In this document: positions 1 through 6,424 of the stretch, piece after piece
Numbering within the stretch: position 1 is the stretch's first letter
Layout of the letters: each line of letters opens with the position of its first letter
Assembly: GCA_030428405.1 (NCBI GenBank)
Contig: JAUIEH010000114.1
Location: forward strand, 1-7,686
Length of the DNA: 7,686 nt
From: Alphaproteobacteria bacterium
Lineage (GTDB): Bacteria > Pseudomonadota > Alphaproteobacteria > Caulobacterales > Maricaulaceae
Reading direction: 5' to 3'
Notes under the pieces: generated by a model
What the model was told of the DNA's origin: nothing
The model's input: the letters and a program-made list of their open reading frames with translations, nothing else
Database searches by the model: none
Made by a program: the position numbers and the translations under genes

Positions 1-11
1 AACCCGTTCAT
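1..11 (-). CDS. Possible 5' end of the next operon gene, cut by window edge
   Basis: Only the first three codons (Met-Asn-Gly) and two further bases are visible, so the product cannot be identified. The case rests on an ATG (complement of 9-11) preceded, 7 nt away, by AGGAG (complement of 19-23). No convincing terminator lies between it and the pseI stop at 85. The 73 nt gap is longer than the other operon junctions. In a glycosylation locus the next gene could be a glycosyltransferase, but nothing here shows that. The ATG overlaps a short palindrome (5-18). Confidence 0.35.
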
Positions 12-84
12 CTGAACGCTCCTATCCACGCCATTTCAGCACTCTCGTGTGCAGAAGGGCTTAAGGAGCGTGGTTAACGGAGCA

Positions 85-1152
85 TTATTCCGCAGCGCTC
101 GCGGGGACCTGATCGAGCATGTCCCAGCACAACGCTTCGCCGCGCGCGATATCGCGCACCGCGCTGGCGCCGAGCACAGCGCGCATATGCTTGGGCGCCA
201 AGCCATATCCCGGCCGAATGGCGCGGGTATTGGCGCGCGTGAACGCCTCTCCCGCTGCGATGTCGGCGACGGCGTAAAGAGATCGCCTGAACACGACATT
301 TCCCGCCTCTGATCCCTTAACGGCATAGTTTGGCCGGCCGATTGATGCGTGGGCGTCGCGACAGTCGCGCACCAGCGTCGTGAACTCGTCAGGCTCCAGA
401 CTGAATGCAGCATCCGGCCCGCCATCGGCGCGCGCCAGGGTGAAGTGTTTCTCTATGATCGAAGCGCCGAGGCTGACCGCAGCAACGGAAGCCGCCGTGC
501 CATGCGTGTGGTCGGATAATCCTGACACGACGCCGAAGCGTTTGGCGATATCGACAACCGTGGCGACATTGGCGTCCTCGAACGGCGCAGGATAGGCGCT
601 GACGCAATGCAACAACGCGATGTCGCGCGCGCCCGCTGAACGCGCGGTTTCCAGCGCTTCGCCGATTTCGGCTTCATTCGCCAGACCCGTCGAAATGATC
701 ATCGGGCGGCCTTGGCGCGCCACGCACTCGATCAGCTCAAGATCGACGACCTCAAAACTAGCAATCTTGTATGCAGGAGCATCGAGGGCGGACAATAGCT
801 CCACCGCGCTTTCGTCAAACGGCGTAGAGAACATGGTCACGCCAAGCTCTTTTGCCTTCGCGAACAAAGCATCGTGCCAGTCAAACGGCGTGCCTGCTTC
901 GGCATAAAGATCATAGAGCGTACGACCGTCCCACAACCCGCCGGAAATGCGGAAATCGTCGCGATCGCAATCTATTGTCAGCGTGTCGGCGGAGTATGTC
1001 TGCAGCTTGATCGCATCCGCGCCCGTCCCCGCTGCGACCTCCACCATCCTCAGTGCACGGTCTAGCGAGCCTTTATGGTTGCCCGACAGTTCGCATATGA
1101 CATATGGCGAACAGCCGGGACCGATCCTGCGCCCTGCAATTGAAAAGCTCAC
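85..1152 (-). CDS. pseI: Pseudaminic acid synthase (NeuB family with SAF domain)
   Basis: Condenses phosphoenolpyruvate with the free 2,4-diamino-2,4,6-trideoxy sugar released by PseG to give pseudaminic acid or an N-acyl variant; cytoplasmic. From the GTG start it has 355 residues, normal for the family. The N-terminal TIM-barrel NeuB domain carries ELSGNHKGS (21-29), KLQTY (49-53), STPFDE (109-114), YKIASFE (128-134), CVSAYPAP (183-190), GLSDHT (211-216) and EKHFT (234-238). H215 and H236 match the metal-binding histidines known from NeuB. A C-terminal antifreeze-like SAF domain spans about 289-349. The frame opens at a TTG (1170) that overlaps the upstream stop, but that TTG has poor ribosome-site spacing. 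GGGAG lies 7 nt before the in-frame GTG at 1152, so I chose the GTG. Last complete gene of the operon, ending in TAA. NeuB and LegI are relatives, but the Pse context and the ELSGNH motif favour PseI. Confidence 0.94.
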   Translation of the reverse strand: MSFSIAGRRIGPGCSPYVICELSGNHKGSLDRALRMVEVAAGTGADAIKLQTYSADTLTIDCDRDDFRISGGLWDGRTLYDLYAEAGTPFDWHDALFAKAKELGVTMFSTPFDESAVELLSALDAPAYKIASFEVVDLELIECVARQGRPMIISTGLANEAEIGEALETARSAGARDIALLHCVSAYPAPFEDANVATVVDIAKRFGVVSGLSDHTHGTAASVAAVSLGASIIEKHFTLARADGGPDAAFSLEPDEFTTLVRDCRDAHASIGRPNYAVKGSEAGNVVFRRSLYAVADIAAGEAFTRANTRAIRPGYGLAPKHMRAVLGASAVRDIARGEALCWDMLDQVPASAAE

Positions 1153-1170
1153 GCTCTTGCTCCCGTTCAA
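1145..1170 (-). promoter_or_regulatory. Start region of pseI: TTG versus GTG with ribosome site
   Basis: On the minus strand the stop of the formyltransferase (TGA, 1167-1169) overlaps a possible TTG start (1168-1170). GAGGA directly abuts that TTG, too close for good initiation. Within the frame, CGGGAG ends 7 nt before a GTG at 1150-1152, which is ideal spacing. The GTG gives an N-terminus (MSFSIAGRRIGPG) of the length usual for PseI. Confidence 0.6.
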
Positions 1171-1868
1171 TCCTCGCGCGCAGCGCCGACATGTTCTATT
1201 TTCAGGGCGTAACGATGTCCCCGTAGCTCAAAAAATGCAGGATAGCGCTCATTGTCGCAGATACGGAGCAAATTGAACTGCTCGACGATGGTCTTGTACG
1301 GATCAAGGCGGCTATCAGCCGGCCGGCGGCGCGGATACCAGCTCGTCTCTCCGCTCTGCGCCTCCCCCTCGATCGGCTCGGGAGCGCGCATGAACGCCAG
1401 ACACATATCGACCACTTTGCAGCCGAGCGCATGGCGCAACTCGTCATGCAGCTCCCAGCCCTCAAAGGTGATCTCATCGCGCAGCAGGACAGGTCCCTCA
1501 TCAGCGCCCTCGCCGGCCTCGATCACCGTCAGCGGAACGGTTTGCGCGCCCTCGAGAATCTGCCAGGGCATGGGCGAAAATCCGCGGCCTTTGGGAAGCG
1601 AGCTCGCGTGCACGACGATATTGCGACGGCTGCGCGCCAGGGTCTCAGGCGGCGTCAGTTTCAAGCAGCTTAGATAAAAGACGACATCACATTGCGCGAT
1701 CTGCGAGGCGTCGCGGAGGCAGCGGGCCATATCACCGTCCGCATTCAGCGCGCGCGCAAGCCGCTCGGCGAACGGATCAAACCAGCCAGGCGTGTCGACA
1801 ACAATGCCCACGACGCGAGGGCGCGCCCACCACTCTGTGGACGCATCGCTGACCGCAGCGAGGCTCAC
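1167..1868 (-). CDS. Sugar N-formyltransferase-like protein of the Pse operon
   Basis: This 233-residue protein is related to the methionyl-tRNA/sugar formyltransferase fold, which uses N10-formyl-tetrahydrofolate. The visible signature is VVHASSLPKGRG (85-96), followed by SPMPWQILEG and GADEGPVLL (121-129). These align with the catalytic NxH...SLLP and D regions of the family: H87 and D123 are kept, but the usual catalytic Asn position holds Val85. The C-terminus (LRICDNERYPAFFELRG, 201-217) resembles the tail of sugar formyltransferases. It starts at GTG (1866-1868), overlapping the fusion gene's stop as GTGA, with AAGGAG 8 nt upstream. Its stop overlaps the region where pseI begins. Between PseC-PseG and PseI it occupies the pathway position of the N-acyltransferase PseH, which is absent here. 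Inferred role: N-formylation of the 4-amino group of UDP-4-amino-4,6-dideoxy-AltNAc. Family assignment is good; the exact substrate is a guess. Confidence 0.82.
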   Translation of the reverse strand: MSLAAVSDASTEWWARPRVVGIVVDTPGWFDPFAERLARALNADGDMARCLRDASQIAQCDVVFYLSCLKLTPPETLARSRRNIVVHASSLPKGRGFSPMPWQILEGAQTVPLTVIEAGEGADEGPVLLRDEITFEGWELHDELRHALGCKVVDMCLAFMRAPEPIEGEAQSGETSWYPRRRPADSRLDPYKTIVEQFNLLRICDNERYPAFFELRGHRYALKIEHVGAARED

Positions 1869-4165
1869 GCGGCTTTCTCCTTAGACGAAACGAGCCTCAG
1901 AATCGCGTCCGCGCAACGGTCTGCGCCTTTTCCGTCAACGATCGCGGCTGCGCGTTCCGACATTGCGCGCCGCGCGCCGGCGTCACGCGCCAGCATGGCC
2001 ACAGCGGTCGCCACGCCTTCGGCTTCGTCCTCGAGCGTCGCAACACGGCAGGCGCCGTCTTCGGCAAGCGCGCGCGCAATCGCGCGCTGATTGTCCGCAA
2101 GAATGACGAGCACGCTCGGCAAGCCCAGACAGGCGCGTTCGAGCGCTGTTTGGCCTCCTGCGCCGATGGCCAGATCCGCACGCGCCATCAAATCAGCCAG
2201 ATCATCGTCGGCCTCAAAGATACGGAAGCGCTCATCACGACCGCAGAGTTCTTCGATGACAGGTCGGCTCGGCGCGCGGGCCGGCGTTACAACGTCGAAT
2301 GACAATTCGAAATCGCGCTGCTCAAGCGCGGCTGCGACCTGCGCCGTCACAGCGTTTACATCCGTCAGCCCTAGCGAGACGAACACGCGGCGCGCCGATC
2401 GTTCGTTGGCACGCCGTGCAAGCGCTTGGTCCCGACACAGAGCAAATTCCGGGCGCAAAAGCGCGAAAGCCGGTCCGGCGAGCAGGATGGCGCCGGGCGC
2501 GCGCGCGCCATAATCCTCCGGCGCCCTGCCCGGTGTTGAATCGATGATAAGATCTGCGTCGTGGTCGCGGTCAGCGAGGTCGTCGACAACAACAATGGCG
2601 CCGGCGCGGTCGCGCAGTTTTTGCTCATAAACCGCATCCAGACCATAATGGTCTATGACGACGATATCGGCGCCGTCGCCGAGCACCGCTTCGAATTCTT
2701 CAACATCATCGAAATTGGTCACCGTTGCGACATCGAACGGTGACGCCGCCAATGCGGGCGCGGCTTCGCTCGCTTCTTCGTTGACGGCGAAACGACAAGT
2801 CGCGCCGCGCCGCGTCAGAGCGCGGGCCAGCGTCAGCATACGCATGACATGACCGCCGCCCAGGCTGGCGCTTGCATCGGAGCGGATGACGACCTCAGGT
2901 CCGCGCGACGCAACGACGGCTGGTTTGGGGACTGTGAGCTTGCGCACTGATGACTTGCGCTTGCTCGACAAAACCGCCGCCAGCGCGTCGACGACGAAGG
3001 TGACGTCCTCGCGCGTCATGGATGGGAATAGAGGCAAGCTGAGGGTCTCGGCGTAATAGGCATCCGCGCCCGGAAGCTTCAGATCGCGATTGCGCGCTTT
3101 GTAAAACGGTTGACGATGCACCGGCAGGTAATGGACCTGAGCGCCGATGCCCGCATCTGCGAGCTTTGAGATCAATTCTGCGCGATCAATGCGGGCGGAC
3201 TTGAAATCTATACGCGCGGGATAGAGATGCCAGGCAGGCGCGCAATCCTCGCGCGACGCCGGAGCGCTGGCGCCGATTTTTGAAGCCGCAAGAGCTTCGT
3301 CATAAGCGGCCTTCAGCTCTGAACGCTTGGCGGTAAAACGCTCCAGCTTCACGAGCTGCGAACGACCGAGTGCGCACTGAATATCCGTGGCACGGTAGTT
3401 AAATCCCGGCGCGCTCATTTCATAGTACCACGGATTAACCGCGCCGCCTTCGGAAAATCCCTCATCAGACTGGGTGAACGAAGCCGCATCACGCGTCATG
3501 CCGTGATTGCGCAGATTACGCATGGCGCGCGCGAGACATTCATCATTCGTCGTAATGGCGCCGCCTTCGCCCATGGCGATGGTTTTTACGGCGTGGAAAG
3601 AAAAACACGCCGCGCGTGAGAAGCGCGCATCACCAATCCGGCCTTCCTTATCGCCGCCAAACGTGTAGCTGGTTCCCAGAGCATGACAGGCGTCCTCTAT
3701 CAGCTCGGCGCCATGACGTTCAGTGATCTGGGCAAGCGCGGCAACATCCTCGCAAGGACCGGCGAGATGGACGTTGAAAACTGCGCGGACCGCGCCGCCA
3801 GCACGCGCGAACGCTTCCTCCAGCGTTTTCGGCGTCATGCGCCCTGTTTGCGGATCAACATCGGCAAACACGATTTCGGCGCCGCACAGGCTTGGCGCGT
3901 TCGCCGTCGCAAGGAATGTCAGGCTCGGCACGATCACCCTTTCGCCAAAGCCTATGCCCATCGCCAGACAGGTCAAATGCAGCGCCGCCGTGCCATTTGC
4001 GCAGACCACGGCATATTGGGCGCCCGTCGCAGCAGCGAGCTCACGCTCAAATGCTTCGACTTCTGGGCCTGTCGTCAGCCAGCCGGAACGCAGGACACTG
4101 ACGACGGCGTTGATATCGTCCTCGTCAATGACCGGACGGGCATACGGAAGAAAACCGGCGGTCAT
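1865..4165 (-). CDS. pseC/pseG: PseC-PseG fusion: sugar aminotransferase plus UDP-sugar hydrolase
   Basis: One uninterrupted frame of 766 residues joins two pathway enzymes. Residues 1 to about 400 are a DegT/DnrJ/EryC1 aminotransferase of PseC type. They include GWLTTGP (28-34), NGTAALHL (57-64), EDACHALG (157-164), the PLP lysine K194 in FHAVKTIAMGEGGA and NPWYYEM...GFNYRATDIQCALG (244-267). The half is full length. A linker rich in Lys/Arg/Ser/Pro covers about 401-424. Residues 425-766 are a PseG-type UDP-sugar hydrolase of the GT-B fold: RSDAS...GGGHVMR (428-442) with the predicted catalytic His439, DHYGLD (505-510), VVDDLADR (526-533), GAGGQTALER (668-677) and the ADNQ region (690-693). 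PseC aminates the 4-keto product of PseB; PseG removes UDP after N-4 acylation. Start ATG with GGGAG 9 nt upstream, 21 nt after the cytidylyltransferase. These enzymes are normally separate, so the fusion is unusual. Confidence 0.93.
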   Translation of the reverse strand: MTAGFLPYARPVIDEDDINAVVSVLRSGWLTTGPEVEAFERELAAATGAQYAVVCANGTAALHLTCLAMGIGFGERVIVPSLTFLATANAPSLCGAEIVFADVDPQTGRMTPKTLEEAFARAGGAVRAVFNVHLAGPCEDVAALAQITERHGAELIEDACHALGTSYTFGGDKEGRIGDARFSRAACFSFHAVKTIAMGEGGAITTNDECLARAMRNLRNHGMTRDAASFTQSDEGFSEGGAVNPWYYEMSAPGFNYRATDIQCALGRSQLVKLERFTAKRSELKAAYDEALAASKIGASAPASREDCAPAWHLYPARIDFKSARIDRAELISKLADAGIGAQVHYLPVHRQPFYKARNRDLKLPGADAYYAETLSLPLFPSMTREDVTFVVDALAAVLSSKRKSSVRKLTVPKPAVVASRGPEVVIRSDASASLGGGHVMRMLTLARALTRRGATCRFAVNEEASEAAPALAASPFDVATVTNFDDVEEFEAVLGDGADIVVIDHYGLDAVYEQKLRDRAGAIVVVDDLADRDHDADLIIDSTPGRAPEDYGARAPGAILLAGPAFALLRPEFALCRDQALARRANERSARRVFVSLGLTDVNAVTAQVAAALEQRDFELSFDVVTPARAPSRPVIEELCGRDERFRIFEADDDLADLMARADLAIGAGGQTALERACLGLPSVLVILADNQRAIARALAEDGACRVATLEDEAEGVATAVAMLARDAGARRAMSERAAAIVDGKGADRCADAILRLVSSKEKAA
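1877..1882 (-). promoter_or_regulatory. Strong ribosome binding site for the formyltransferase
   Basis: AAGGAG on the minus strand lies 8 nt before the GTG at 1868 and inside the last codons of the fusion gene. It fixes the start of the overlapping formyltransferase gene and supports independent initiation as well as translational coupling. Confidence 0.75.
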
Positions 4166-4186
4166 GGGATCATTCTCCCGATTTGA

Positions 4187-4942
4187 TCACGCGCGCGCGA
4201 TGGCCGGCGCAGCCTGAAGGCGGCGCTCATCGACGAGATGCGCGTTGATGTTGGATATTTCGGGGTTTTCGCCGCAGAACGCAGCAAGTTCGCGCCAACT
4301 TGCGCGCGCAGCCGCCTCCCCCATCGACGCGAAAACGGCGCGGAAGAAAGTCAGATCAGCAGGCGCATCAAGCGTCCAGCGCAAGCGCTCGACGCCGCCT
4401 CCCGGACCGATCAACCGTGCTCCGCCACCACCTGCGCGCCGGCGCATGCCGGCGGTGACGTGTTCGCGTGAGGCTTGATCGTCGTCCTCGCGCGCGGCCT
4501 TGAAGAGTGCGTCAGCGGAAAATATTTCGCAATCAAGTCCGTGCGGGAACAGCGCAGGCATATTGTTGCAGCCATATTCCGCGTTCTCGGCAAAGAACAA
4601 ATCTGCGACCTCGCCGCAAAGCGCCGGGTCGGCAAACGGACAATCGCTCGTCACCCGCATCACGTAATCAGCTTTGACCGCCTTGGCCGCGAGCGCGTAG
4701 CGGGCGAGCACGTCCTCTTCCGATCCGCGCACGACAAAAGCGCCGGCGCGCAGGGCAGCGGCGGCGACTTCATCATCCTCGATGCCGCTGGGCGTTGCAC
4801 AGACCACGGCGTCTGCGCCGGGTATCTGCATACAGCGATGAAGGCACCGCTCAAGTGCGGTCGCTTCGCCGAGTGGCTCCAACACTTTGCCGGGCAGACG
4901 CGTTGAGTTCATTCGCGCCTGTACGATGACGGCGATTTTCAT
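4187..4942 (-). CDS. pseF: SpsF/PseF-type cytidylyltransferase (CMP-pseudaminate synthetase)
   Basis: Predicted to transfer CMP from CTP to pseudaminic acid, giving the activated donor for flagellin glycosylation; cytoplasmic. The 251-residue protein belongs to the CTP-transferase/SpsF family. It shows the nucleotide-binding start IVQARMNSTRLPGKVL (6-21), GSEEDVLARY (73-82), RVTSDCPFADP (96-106), PHGLDCEIFS (133-142), REHVT (159-163) and RWTLDAPADL (188-197). Start ATG with GGAG 7 nt upstream. First gene of the minus-strand operon, 21 nt before the PseC-PseG fusion. SpsF relatives also occur in Bacillus spore-coat sugar operons, and FlmC is the Caulobacter counterpart. The family is more certain than the exact sugar, which is inferred from PseB, PseC, PseG and PseI nearby. 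A glycine-rich stretch (171-183, GGGGARLIGPGGG) is a local oddity. Confidence 0.87.
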   Translation of the reverse strand: MKIAVIVQARMNSTRLPGKVLEPLGEATALERCLHRCMQIPGADAVVCATPSGIEDDEVAAAALRAGAFVVRGSEEDVLARYALAAKAVKADYVMRVTSDCPFADPALCGEVADLFFAENAEYGCNNMPALFPHGLDCEIFSADALFKAAREDDDQASREHVTAGMRRRAGGGGARLIGPGGGVERLRWTLDAPADLTFFRAVFASMGEAAARASWRELAAFCGENPEISNINAHLVDERRLQAAPAIARA

Positions 4943-5012
4943 GTCGGCGCTCCGTAGCCGGGATCGGCGAGTACGAGCGCAAGAATGAAGACTTATTGTT
5001 GACGAGACGTAA

Positions 5013-5030
5013 CGAAAGCCGGCGAAAGCC
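5013..5030. repeat. Tandem CGAAAGCC octamer, one helical turn apart
   Basis: CGAAAGCC occurs twice with a 2-base spacer, giving a 10 bp period, in the middle of the only divergent promoter region. It may be an operator for a regulator of the pse genes, or chance in GC-rich DNA. Confidence 0.4.
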
Positions 5031-5092
5031 CAATATTCGCGCCTCTTCGATACCTCAGATTAACCTTGCATCGGCCATTCAGGGATGGACGC

Positions 5093-5099
5093 AAGGAGA
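5093..5099 (+). promoter_or_regulatory. Ribosome binding site deciding the pseB start
   Basis: AAGGAGA lies 6 nt before the ATG at 5106. An earlier in-frame ATG at 5085 lies upstream of this site and has only AGGG directly against it, so 5106 is preferred. Confidence 0.8.
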
Positions 5100-5105
5100 A
5101 CCTGC

Positions 5106-6239
5106 ATGGCCGCTCGCCCCCGCAAACGTTCCGCCGCCTCGGCGACGCGCACCAGCCGCGCAGCACCGAAAAAGCGCGCGCGCTCGAGCGGCGCGATGGA
5201 TGGATTGTTTCTGGGCCATGACTTTCGCGCCCCGCGCATCAATCTCGACGACAAGGTCGTCCTGATCACCGGCGGCACGGGTTCGTTCGGTAAGCGCTTC
5301 ATAAAGACGGTTCTAGAGGAGTTCACCCCGCGCAAGCTGATCGTGTTCAGCCGCGACGAACTCAAGCAGTATGAGATGGCGCAGGAAATCTCGCCGTCCG
5401 AACACGAATGCATGCGCTACTTCATCGGCGATGTAAGGGATTTCGACCGCCTCGACATGGCGATGCGCGACGTGGACGTCGTTGTTCACGCCGCCGCGCT
5501 CAAGCACGTGCCGATCGCGGAATATAACCCCTTCGAGTGCATCAAAACGAATATATTCGGCGCCGAAAACGTCGTGCGCGCCGCTATCAAACATGGCGTC
5601 TCCAACGTCGTCGCATTGTCGACGGACAAAGCCGCCAGCCCCGTGAATCTATACGGAGCAACAAAGCTCTGCTCGGACAAAATTTTCGCTGCAGCCAAAG
5701 CGATGGCCGGCGCGAACGGCCCCGTGTTCTCGGTCGTTCGCTACGGCAATGTCGTCGGCTCGCGCGGTTCCGTCGTGCCGTTCTTCCAAAAGCTGATCGA
5801 AGACGGCGCTGAAAGCCTGCCAATCACGGATGAACGCATGACGCGGTTTTGGATCACTCTTCAACAGGGCGTTGACTTTGTCCTGTCCACCCTCGCCTGC
5901 GCCAAAGGCGGCGAGATCTTCGTTCCCAAATTGCCGTCCATGCGGACCACGGATCTCGCCCGCTCGATGGCGCCGGATCTGCCGCATCATGTCATCGGCA
6001 TTCGGCCCGGCGAAAAGCTCCACGAGGTGATGGTGCCCGGCGATGACGCCCGCGCCACCGTCGAGCTCGATGATCGCTACGTCATCACGCCAAGCTTTGA
6101 CCCGAACATCTATCAGGCCTGGCTGGCCGCGGGCGCAGCAGCCGTTGCGGACGATTTCTGCTACGCTTCCGACAGCAATCCCGAGCGTCTCGACGCCCGC
6201 GCACTGCAGTCGCTCCTGACACATCGTTTCGCGGCGTAA
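5106..6239 (+). CDS. pseB: UDP-GlcNAc 4,6-dehydratase (inverting), pathway step one
   Basis: Converts UDP-GlcNAc to UDP-2-acetamido-2,6-dideoxy-beta-L-arabino-hexos-4-ulose, the substrate of PseC; FlmA in Caulobacter and FlaA1 in Helicobacter are homologues. The 377-residue protein is an extended SDR of the polysaccharide-synthesis family. It shows the NAD-binding ITGGTGSFGKRF (54-65), FSRDELKQYEM (81-91), AALKHVP (130-136) and the active site LSTDKAASPVNLYGATKL (171-188) with T173, D174, K175, Y183 and K187. VRYGNVVGSRGSV (211-223) and IRPGEKLHE (299-307) are also present. Residues 1-30 form an added tail with ten Arg/Lys and no acidic residue. The catalytic domain begins near residue 45, close to where normal PseB proteins start. 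The gene is transcribed away from the pse operon and converges on flagellin. An internal ATG at 5196 would remove the tail but lacks a ribosome site as good as the one at 5093. Confidence 0.95.
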   Translation: MAARPRKRSAASATRTSRAAPKKRARSSGAMDGLFLGHDFRAPRINLDDKVVLITGGTGSFGKRFIKTVLEEFTPRKLIVFSRDELKQYEMAQEISPSEHECMRYFIGDVRDFDRLDMAMRDVDVVVHAAALKHVPIAEYNPFECIKTNIFGAENVVRAAIKHGVSNVVALSTDKAASPVNLYGATKLCSDKIFAAAKAMAGANGPVFSVVRYGNVVGSRGSVVPFFQKLIEDGAESLPITDERMTRFWITLQQGVDFVLSTLACAKGGEIFVPKLPSMRTTDLARSMAPDLPHHVIGIRPGEKLHEVMVPGDDARATVELDDRYVITPSFDPNIYQAWLAAGAAAVADDFCYASDSNPERLDARALQSLLTHRFAA

Positions 6240-6284
6240 GCGCGCGCGGCCGAATCCGGTCGCCCCGTCAGATCTGACAATATT

Positions 6285-6311
6285 TGCGCGGCTCGCATGG
6301 CGGACCGCGCA
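6285..6311 (+). terminator. Possible weak hairpin after pseB
   Basis: TGCGCGG (6285-6291) and CCGCGCA (6305-6311) can pair as a 7 bp stem with a 13-base loop, about 45 bases after the pseB stop. No clean T run follows. A separate 12 bp palindrome, GTCAGATCTGAC, lies at 6267-6278. Either could help end pseB transcription, but neither is a textbook terminator. Confidence 0.3.
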
Positions 6312-6363
6312 TTCATCTGTTCACCAACCTGGTTTCAATTCGTAGTCAAACAACGATAGACGC

Positions 6364-6395
6364 AAAAGCGGCGCGCCGGTTCCGGCGCGCCGCTT
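6364..6395 (-). terminator. Strong intrinsic terminator of the flagellin gene
   Basis: AAGCGGCGCGCCGG (6366-6379) and its exact reverse complement (6382-6395) flank a TT centre: a 14-base perfect inverted repeat that folds to a 13 bp GC-rich stem with a four-base loop. Read on the minus strand, the stem is followed at once by a short T run (complement of AAAA 6364-6367). It lies about 30 bases after the flagellin stop. On the plus strand no T run follows, so its main role is for flagellin, though it may also block pseB read-through. Confidence 0.85.
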
Positions 6396-6424
6396 CAGCA
6401 TGCGTCGCAATTATAGCGTCAGAC

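Larger units (their letters stand above)
4943..5105. promoter_or_regulatory. Divergent intergenic region between pseF operon and pseB
   Basis: This 163-base gap must hold the promoters for both the leftward pse operon and rightward pseB. I see no convincing sigma-70 or sigma-54 promoter on either strand. It contains two direct copies of CGAAAGCC (5013-5020 and 5023-5030), 10 bp apart and so on the same face of the helix. A TTGACG at 4999-5004 lacks a matching -10 at normal spacing. A TTAACC half site (compare the CtrA motif) is near 5060, without its partner. The ribosome sites for both genes are clear. Confidence 0.5.

Noticed and set aside
62..78. TTAA...TTAA pair after pseI as a CtrA site
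   Set aside because: The spacing is nine bases rather than seven, and it lies downstream of a gene end with no clear promoter role.
3683..4186. Long plus-strand open frame opposite the PseC part of the fusion
   Set aside because: Antisense to a clearly conserved enzyme, with no recognisable domain; long shadow frames are expected in GC-rich coding DNA.
5018..5031. Possible sigma-54 promoter for the pse operon on the minus strand
   Set aside because: Only the GG and GC doublets at 10-base spacing match; the flanking TGGCAC and TTGC context is missing, unlike the flagellin promoter.
5060..5066. TTAACC as a CtrA binding site
   Set aside because: Only a half site; no TTAA partner at the 7-base spacing of the known motif.
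5649..6224. Minus-strand frame of 191 codons opposite pseB
   Set aside because: Shadow of a conserved dehydratase; no domain seen.
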